This document shows, piece by piece, positions 58,690 to 64,000 of a DNA stretch of 64,000 bases. The position numbers were made by a program, and so were the translations under genes. The stretch is from contig MNWP01000003.1 in NCBI GenBank assembly GCA_001872575.1, forward strand, positions 31,244-95,243, read 5' to 3'. The notes under the pieces were generated by a model. It searched no databases. It saw nothing but the letters and a program-made list of their open reading frames with translations, and was not told the DNA's origin. Source of the DNA: Candidatus Peregrinibacteria bacterium CG1_02_54_53. GTDB lineage: Bacteria; Patescibacteriota; Gracilibacteria; Peribacterales; Peribacteraceae. Numbering within the stretch: position 1 is the stretch's first letter; each line of letters starts with the position of its first letter.

Positions 58690-59759
58690 GCCAAACCGTA
58701 TGCGCCTTCGGCTACTTTGACCTCGAAGGAGAACGATCGTGGGTGATCCGAAAGGGATTGGAAGAATCGGGATACACGATCACGTTGTGTCGAACGGAAG
58801 CGCGCGGCTTGTGGCCGAAGATCTGCGATCTATGCCGACAATGGAAACACATGCAAAATTCCATTGATGTGCTGTATATGGTTTTTCCCGGACACCATCT
58901 TATGCCGCTTGCCCGGTGGCTGACGCGCAGAAGGCTCACCCCCGTCGTACTTGATATCTTTATCTCGCTCTATGAAACGGATGTCGAGGACAGAGCTCGA
59001 GTCGGCGCATGGCATCCGAAGGCATGGATGTTGTGGTGCATCGATTGGTTGGCCTGCAAACTCGCCGATATCATTCTTATCGATACGGAAGAGCACCGCG
59101 ATTACTTCGTACGACGATATCGGATCTCTCAAGACAAATTCCTCATCATCCCTGTCGGAGCGCGTACAGATATTTTCTCTCCTCAGACAAGCCAAACGCA
59201 AAAGGAGACTTTCGTGGTTCATTTTTACGGTTCGTTCATTCCTCTGCACGGCATTGAGACAATTCTACGTGCGGCCGAAGAATTACGACAAGAGAACATC
59301 ATTTTCACAATTACCGGCAGAGGTCAGATTTACCCCGCCATGCGCTCTCTCGCCGAGAAGCTCGCATTGAACAATGTGACATTTTTAGACCCTGTCCCTC
59401 TCGACGACCTCCCTCGTCGAATCGCAGACGCACATGTCAGCCTTGGAATATTTGGCACGAGCGGCAAGGCACTGCGCGTGATTCCCACGAAGGCATATGA
59501 AATTCTCGCCATGGGCAAGCCCCTCATTACCGCTCGCACTCCCGCCAGCTCACGCGCTCTCCGAGACCGCGAAGACGCCTTGCTGGTCGAGCCGGGAGAT
59601 GCCCACGATCTCGCGGAAAAAATCCGGGAGTTGAAATCAAATCCGCAACTTGCTCAGCATATTGCCGAGAATGGCCATGCGCTGTTCTTACGTAAATTCC
59701 AGCCGCACATCGTTGTGGAGCCACTCGTGCAATGGCTGCATGCGCACTCAACGAAATAA
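58686..59759 (+). CDS. Glycosyltransferase family 4 protein
   Basis: A 357-residue GT-B enzyme. N-terminal domain: FGYFDLEGERSWVIRKGLEESGYTITLCRT. C-terminal domain: FVVHFYGSFIPLHGIETILRAAEEL, FTITGRGQIYPAMRSLAEKLALNNVTFLDPVPLDDLPRRIADAHVSLGIFG, and VIPTKAYEILAMGKPLITART, the E-x7-type nucleotide-sugar site. ATG 58686 overlaps the GtrA stop (ATGA). Its end overlaps the convergent GT-C-like gene by 12 bases. Confidence 0.9.
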   Translation: MSQTVCAFGYFDLEGERSWVIRKGLEESGYTITLCRTEARGLWPKICDLCRQWKHMQNSIDVLYMVFPGHHLMPLARWLTRRRLTPVVLDIFISLYETDVEDRARVGAWHPKAWMLWCIDWLACKLADIILIDTEEHRDYFVRRYRISQDKFLIIPVGARTDIFSPQTSQTQKETFVVHFYGSFIPLHGIETILRAAEELRQENIIFTITGRGQIYPAMRSLAEKLALNNVTFLDPVPLDDLPRRIADAHVSLGIFGTSGKALRVIPTKAYEILAMGKPLITARTPASSRALRDREDALLVEPGDAHDLAEKIRELKSNPQLAQHIAENGHALFLRKFQPHIVVEPLVQWLHAHSTK

Positions 59760-61400
59760 TGAGGATCCTATCTTATACAAAACCCAATTCCCTTCATCCT
59801 CGCTGACAAGCGTGAGTGGAACTTTCAGTCGCCTCACATCCCAATCCGGATGCCCCAATGCATCCCACAACACATACTGCACGCCGTACTTCTCAAGTGC
59901 GCCCTTAGGATCGGCATCCAACCGACTACAGGCATCCTCAACCATCCGTACTTCTCGCTCACGAACATCCGTACCGCGATTTGCCGCATTCGCATCGGGC
60001 CAGACCAGATGAATCTGCTCACGAATACGTCTTTGGTCGGGAGAGATGGATAAAACCGTGAGACACCAACGCTCTGCGATTTCTTCGCTCGGCATGAGTG
60101 CACTCTCCAGATAGATCGATGAGACGATATCGTGCCGGGTGGAAGCCGCAATAAAGGCAGATGTCGTGTCATCCGAGAGAACTCGTGTACGCGGCATGCG
60201 ATCCAGAATAGGTAGCAATGAAGAAAAATGCTGCTCATGAAAACGATCTGTCCGGATGGTGTATAACCGAAAGCCCGGGCGGTTATCCCATGTGATGGCT
60301 GCGAGCATCAGGGCTGAAACGCCGAGTGTCACGAGAAGAAGCGGATGAAATCGCTGCGTTGAGAGCAAAAAGACGCATACCGATGCCAGCGCAATGGCAA
60401 ATGTGAAGTGGGATGTAAATGCGAGCACGTGTCCGTGAATGACCTGCTGATTGATCACGACAAAAACCGTGAGCGGAAAGAGGATTGCGTACTGTTTCGT
60501 ACCCTTGAGTTCAGGCAATCTTCGCCGAGCAATGAGGAGTACGGCCGACATAATCAGAAAGAGCACCGAGTAGATCCACGATTCCGGTACATGCGAAAAG
60601 AACATCCCCTGCCTAAACGCCATCTCGTCGTAGAGGGGATGACTCATAGATCGCACTATCGATAGCAGGAATGGACTGGCGGCAATCAGGCCAATACCCA
60701 CTGTGAGGATTAACAGACCAACACGTGATCGCAGCAGAGAAACACTGCGTCGTTTACTCCACCATGCAATAAGCTCCCAGAGCAGTAGAAGTCCTACGTA
60801 GGCCCACGAGAACATCCATGCCCACAAGTACACGCCGAATAGCACACCCAACATCACGCCCCCGATAATTGCTGCCGCACTACTTCGCCTTTCGATCGCA
60901 AAAATGCACAGCAGAATGGTGATGAGCACGAGCAGAAAACTCTCCCTCTGGTGAATGGGACGATTGAGGGAGTAGAGAAGAGGAAGAACGAAAAGAAACA
61001 CCCCCGTCAGCGACCGTGGGCGCGAGAAACCCGCGAACCGAAAGAGTGCGAAGAGCGCAAAGAAGAGCAGCATGGGTATGACCGTATCCATGATCTGAAA
61101 CACCGTTGCGGCGCGCCAACCCGTCCACCGAAAGAGTGCGCCCTCTGCCTGCTCGATGAGCGCGAAATGCATGCCCGGAGAGTAAGGATCACCAACGTAC
61201 GGTTGTGCAGCTTGTTCCGGACGACCGGTGAGTGCCTCTTCGAGACGAGCGAGATACTGATACTCGTCGGAATTCATATGAACGAGAATCCCCTGCGATT
61301 CCGGCTGTATCCGGTAGAGGAATTGCGGAACCTGCAAAATCATTCCCAAGAGGAATGCGCATCCGCTCACGATGAATATCCACTTCGTGCGACTGGTCAT
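59748..61400 (-). CDS. Large GT-C-like membrane protein
   Basis: A 550-residue polytopic protein like oligosaccharyltransferase/GT39 enzymes. The first loop GILVHMNSDEYQYLARLEEAL has the SDE-type acidic motif. Many helices follow (LFFALFALFRFAGF, AAAIIGGVMLGVLFGVYLWAWMFSWAYVGLLLLWELIAWW, FAIALASVCVFLL). A C-terminal soluble domain (LDRMPRTRVLSDDTTSAFIAASTRHD, YGVQYVLWDALGHPDWDVRRL) resembles the sugar-binding tails of this group. The exact reaction is unknown. Confidence 0.72.
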   Translation of the reverse strand: MTSRTKWIFIVSGCAFLLGMILQVPQFLYRIQPESQGILVHMNSDEYQYLARLEEALTGRPEQAAQPYVGDPYSPGMHFALIEQAEGALFRWTGWRAATVFQIMDTVIPMLLFFALFALFRFAGFSRPRSLTGVFLFVLPLLYSLNRPIHQRESFLLVLITILLCIFAIERRSSAAAIIGGVMLGVLFGVYLWAWMFSWAYVGLLLLWELIAWWSKRRSVSLLRSRVGLLILTVGIGLIAASPFLLSIVRSMSHPLYDEMAFRQGMFFSHVPESWIYSVLFLIMSAVLLIARRRLPELKGTKQYAILFPLTVFVVINQQVIHGHVLAFTSHFTFAIALASVCVFLLSTQRFHPLLLVTLGVSALMLAAITWDNRPGFRLYTIRTDRFHEQHFSSLLPILDRMPRTRVLSDDTTSAFIAASTRHDIVSSIYLESALMPSEEIAERWCLTVLSISPDQRRIREQIHLVWPDANAANRGTDVREREVRMVEDACSRLDADPKGALEKYGVQYVLWDALGHPDWDVRRLKVPLTLVSEDEGNWVLYKIGSSLFR

Positions 61401-61419
61401 AAAAAGAGAATATCAGAAA

Positions 61420-62109
61420 TCACAGCAAGCCAAGCCGGACTTTCAGCATCATGAGTAGCCCCTTCCACGCATCGTGAATATTGATCTTCTTTCCTTCTTC
61501 GAGCGTGCGCGGGTGGTACGAAATGGGCACTTCAATAACAGGAATCCCCCTCTTCAGGCACTTGGCGCTGATTTCGGCCTCCATTTCGAACCCTGTCGAA
61601 CGAAGCGCAAGGGATCGGAAAATTTCAGTAGGGAGCAGTTTGTAGCACGTATAGGAATCGGTGACACGCCTGAAGAAGAGGAGGCTCAACATACCGCTCA
61701 GCACCTTGTTGCCCCAGAGAAAACGACGATAGAGACAGGGATTGGGCCTGAGAAATCGGGAACCGAAGACAACGCTGCCCGGAGCAGCCAGCGCCGCGGC
61801 GAGCAATGAGCCAATCTCTGCAGGATCATATTCCGTATCGGCATCCTGAATGACGACATAGGGAGCGTGCACCTGAGAGAGCCCCGTGCGAATGGCATCG
61901 CCTTTGCCCCCATTGGGCTTGGAGATCACCTGATCCTGTGGTCGCGCAAGACGGCGCAGAATCTCAAGTGAGCGATCTTTTGATCCATCATCGACGAAAA
62001 TCACCTCCGTACTCTCATCGCATGCAGCGAATATGCGGGGCACAATCGCCTCAAGCGTGCGCTCTTCGTTGTACACCGGAACAATAATGGCAAGACGGAG
62101 TGAATTCAT
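61420..62109 (-). CDS. Glycosyltransferase family 2 (DPM/DPG synthase-like)
   Basis: A 229-residue GT2 enzyme: RLAIIVPVYNEERTLEAIVPRI, VIFVDDGSKDRSLEILRRL, SKPNGGKGDAIRTGL, VVIQDADTEYDPAEIGSLL (DxD), VVFGSRFL, and a C-terminal DSYTCYKLLPTEIFRSLALRSTGFEMEAEI segment common in polyprenol-phosphate glucose/mannose synthases. It lies 19 bases upstream of the GT-C-like gene start on the same strand, so it could make that protein's donor. ATG 62109. Confidence 0.92.
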   Translation of the reverse strand: MNSLRLAIIVPVYNEERTLEAIVPRIFAACDESTEVIFVDDGSKDRSLEILRRLARPQDQVISKPNGGKGDAIRTGLSQVHAPYVVIQDADTEYDPAEIGSLLAAALAAPGSVVFGSRFLRPNPCLYRRFLWGNKVLSGMLSLLFFRRVTDSYTCYKLLPTEIFRSLALRSTGFEMEAEISAKCLKRGIPVIEVPISYHPRTLEEGKKINIHDAWKGLLMMLKVRLGLL

Positions 62110-62218
62110 TGGGAATATAAATCTGGGCAGAATGGTCTATCATTGATACGGTCGCCGCAAGCAAATTTGCGAGAGATGCTCTCTTTTACTTCAATTACAT
62201 CGCTGATACGCTCACTTT

Positions 62219-63550
62219 ATGCAGATGCGTACGAAAAAATTAGAAATGTTGTTGCTCATCGCGATCGTGCTTCTGGGTCTCACTTTGCGACTCCTTTCAC
62301 TCTCATGGAACACGTTCCCCCATGCCGATGTCAAAGGTGATGTAATGATCGGAACACTCTTTTTAGAGACCGGTCGCCTCTGGGAAGAAACTCCCAATCC
62401 TTTGTCTTCGCGCCATCCCACCTTGTTTCCGATCGACTCCCGTGAAGGGATCCCCGCGTTGCAACATGGTCCCACGTGGATACTTCTCGGAGGCGGCATA
62501 AGCAGCCTGTGGCAGGGCAATACGGAGGCAGATGTCTTTCTCGCCCTTCGCCTGCTCTCTGTTTTATTCGGAACAATCATGATTGTGATGATCTGGGTGC
62601 TAGCGCGCTCATTGGTCGATAAAAAAAGCGCGCTTCTCTGCGCACTCTGGGCGAGCGTGTCATATCTCCTCATCGATTATTCCGGCAATGGAGCATTTTA
62701 TGCCCTGCAGGGAACGCTCTACCTGCTTTGGCTTCTGATCGCGCTCCGTCGACCATCGTGGAAACGATCTGCAGGTCTTGGCGCCGTCACCGGATTCGCC
62801 TACCTCGTGAATTATCAATCCATCATCCTGCTACCCACCTCGATCATTCTCGAACTTTTTCAATGGAAAGATGCACGAAAGAGCTTCGCACAGATGATCA
62901 TCGTTACGGTGATAGCTGGCCTCTTCGCCTCTCCATGGCTCATTCGCAATGCGCTGCTTGTAGGCGATCCCTTCGCACACCATCTTGTAAATTCGAATTA
63001 CATTTTTTCAAAATCCGGTATTCACGCCACGGTGGTGAACAATGTGTACCTCTTCCCAAACAGCTTGGAGCGCGCTTCTACAATTCTCGGCATGATCGTG
63101 ACATCCTGGCTGCCGAACAATTCCTTCTACGTCGCTCGTAAGCTTTTCATCTTAGCTCCCATCGCGTTTATCTTCTTCAGTTACGGCCTCATCGACCAGG
63201 TGCTCTCGGCAGAGCGTCGGCGTCGGCTTCTGCCACTGCTGCTTCTCTTTAGTATGCATTTTCTCATTTCGGCCAGTTGGCCGATCACCAAGTTTCGCTT
63301 TTTCGTCCCCATGCTCCCGTTGGTATTTTTGCTCGCAAGCGAAGCAATCACGCATCTCGTACATCGCCGACAAACGCAAGTACTATGGATGTCATTGATT
63401 ACCGTAGCCATCTGCTATGGATCCCTACTGACATACCTCTCGGTCCCCACGCATACCTACTACTACGACGGTGCCATTACCACTGATCCTTTCAGCGGTC
63501 GTGGCGAGTGGAACTACCTCCGCGATAACAACCTCCTCCCGTCATCATGA
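62219..63550 (+). CDS. GT39-like membrane glycosyltransferase
   Basis: A 443-residue polytopic protein. The first helix is MLLLIAIVLLGLTLRLLSLSW, and the loop NTFPHADVKGDVMIGTLFLETGRLW carries the Asp pair. ALQHGPTWILLGGGISSLW, VFLALRLLSVLFGTIMIVMIWVLARSL and GAVTGFAYLVNYQSIILLPTSIILELF are PMT/ArnT-like. The C-terminus is short. It starts with closely spaced ATGs at 62219 and 62225. A 32-codon ORF overlaps its stop (ATGA). Confidence 0.78.
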   Translation: MQMRTKKLEMLLLIAIVLLGLTLRLLSLSWNTFPHADVKGDVMIGTLFLETGRLWEETPNPLSSRHPTLFPIDSREGIPALQHGPTWILLGGGISSLWQGNTEADVFLALRLLSVLFGTIMIVMIWVLARSLVDKKSALLCALWASVSYLLIDYSGNGAFYALQGTLYLLWLLIALRRPSWKRSAGLGAVTGFAYLVNYQSIILLPTSIILELFQWKDARKSFAQMIIVTVIAGLFASPWLIRNALLVGDPFAHHLVNSNYIFSKSGIHATVVNNVYLFPNSLERASTILGMIVTSWLPNNSFYVARKLFILAPIAFIFFSYGLIDQVLSAERRRRLLPLLLLFSMHFLISASWPITKFRFFVPMLPLVFLLASEAITHLVHRRQTQVLWMSLITVAICYGSLLTYLSVPTHTYYYDGAITTDPFSGRGEWNYLRDNNLLPSS

Positions 63551-63645
63551 AGTGGACTCATCTACGTATCGGTCTCTACGTCGCAATGACCGGCTGTCTG
63601 CTGTTCACATTCGTGAATGGCGTACTGATGCGGCTGACGATCTAG
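63547..63645 (+). CDS. Single-helix micropeptide, 32 aa
   Basis: Its ATG overlaps the stop of the GT39-like gene (ATGA). It reads MKWTHLRIGLYVAMTGCLLFTFVNGVLMRLTI, one hydrophobic helix with basic residues at the N-terminus. Tight coupling suggests it is translated with the upstream membrane enzyme. The family is unknown. Confidence 0.4.
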   Translation: MKWTHLRIGLYVAMTGCLLFTFVNGVLMRLTI

Positions 63646-63676
63646 GGATCAGGGATTAGGAATTAGTGTATTAGGG
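63641..63676. repeat. AGGGAT/TTAGG word repeat (complement of CCCTAN)
   Basis: CTAGGGATCAGGGATTAGGAATTAGTGTATTAGGGA follows the micropeptide stop. On the other strand it reads CCCTAAT/CCCTGAT words, the same family as 9599-9655. Confidence 0.6.
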
Positions 63677-63836
63677 ACAACGAATCGTACCTAGTACCGC
63701 GTTGGAGGCTGGACACATCATTTTCTTAATCCACAATAACCAATCTCGGGCTAGTGGACAATTTTGCAGGCTGAAATGAGCATCTTTCCTTTTCTGGAAG
63801 CCAAAGTATGCTCAGATTTTTCCCAATGCATCATGA

Positions 63837-64000
63837 AAAATATGTTCTCATTGCAGTTCACGATCAGTGAAGAAGAATGGATCTCGATATGGAAAGCAGT
63901 TATGGAAATGTACGGAGTGCGGTAAACAATTCCGTCAGAAATCGCCGTCGAAGAAGAAAGAAATCTGGAGAGAATTCACTCATGGCAAACAGACCCATGC
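63837..64000 (+). mobile_element. Zinc-ribbon start of an IS transposase (partial, right edge)
   Basis: The frame reading KICSHCSSRSVKKNGSRYG then KQLWKCTECGKQFRQKS has a Cys-x2-Cys...Cys-x2-Cys ribbon, like the N-terminus of IS1/IS1595-type transposases. It runs off the window. A TGA at 63834-63836 lies just before it in frame and no ATG is available, so the start may be non-standard or the copy may be damaged. The 63677-63836 stretch could contain the left end of the element (GGGCTAGTGGACAATTTTGCAGG), but no matching right end is in view. I see no other gene there. Confidence 0.55.

Noticed and set aside
63837..64000. UGA recoding to glycine across the whole genome
   Set aside because: The prfB frameshift and many genes ending in TGA at sensible positions show UGA is a stop. 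The single transposase case is better explained otherwise.

Overview
The window is a gene-dense bacterial chromosome segment (roughly mid-50s % GC by eye, short spacers, many start/stop overlaps). It carries translation, nucleotide and envelope genes, one tRNA and no obvious prophage or CRISPR array. I suspect a Candidate Phyla Radiation (Patescibacteria) bacterium close to Peregrinibacteria/Peribacteria: TrmB-type regulator, a tiny single-histone-fold protein, PilN/PilO-like proteins beside infC, many polyprenol-sugar glycosyltransferases and numerous palindromic spacer repeats. prfB has the classical +1 frameshift over an in-frame UGA, so UGA is a stop codon here. That argues against the UGA-glycine code of Gracilibacteria. 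The lineage call is inference.

Layout. 1-13 kb: end of a short-chain dehydrogenase, ZIP metal transporter, P2-type cation ATPase, rlmH-rlmD, a secreted metallopeptidase-like protein, sugar-nucleotide genes, a SecD-like lipoprotein, a SecD with an inserted parvulin foldase domain, and a free SEC-C zinc-tail protein. 13-20 kb: folA, thyA, TrmB regulator, nth, DEDDh exonuclease, def, gatB, two tiny membrane proteins, efp. 20-31 kb: ECF sigma factor with a FecR-like membrane partner, guaA of the long eukaryote-like type, O-antigen ligase, wecB, gpmI, wecG. 31-43 kb: DsbA-like lipoprotein, trmD, flavodoxin-korA-korB, Nif3-like protein, infC-rpmI-rplT, PilN/O-like pair, prfB, histone. 43-48 kb: permease, tRNA-Ser(CGA), nitroreductase, RF-like hydrolase, Phd-Doc, rpmB, site-2 protease. 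48-63.6 kb: a surface-glycan locus (glycosyltransferases, sugar aminotransferase, cupin, GtrA, four large GT-C-like membrane proteins). The right edge enters a transposase zinc ribbon.

The most unusual material is between the genes. (1) At thyA, trmD and korA the first 8-9 codons are present twice, flanking a GC-rich palindromic repeat. The upstream copy opens a short leader ORF that stops on or beside the true start codon, and the two copies differ mainly at synonymous positions. (2) A two-hairpin element of about 105 nt begins at the stop codon of both thyA and efp, with compensatory stem changes. (3) Fold-back or tandem elements built from iterated 6-10-base words (CCCTAN, ATCAG, TGCATAC and others) fill many spacers, and one word family occurs inside an extra segment of wecB.

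Functional themes: export and surface building (SecD-foldase fusion, SEC-C protein, glycan loci, pilus-like proteins), one-carbon and thymidylate supply (folA-thyA), and ferredoxin/flavodoxin-linked 2-oxoacid oxidation (fld-korA-korB). All family assignments are from motifs read by eye; no database search was run.
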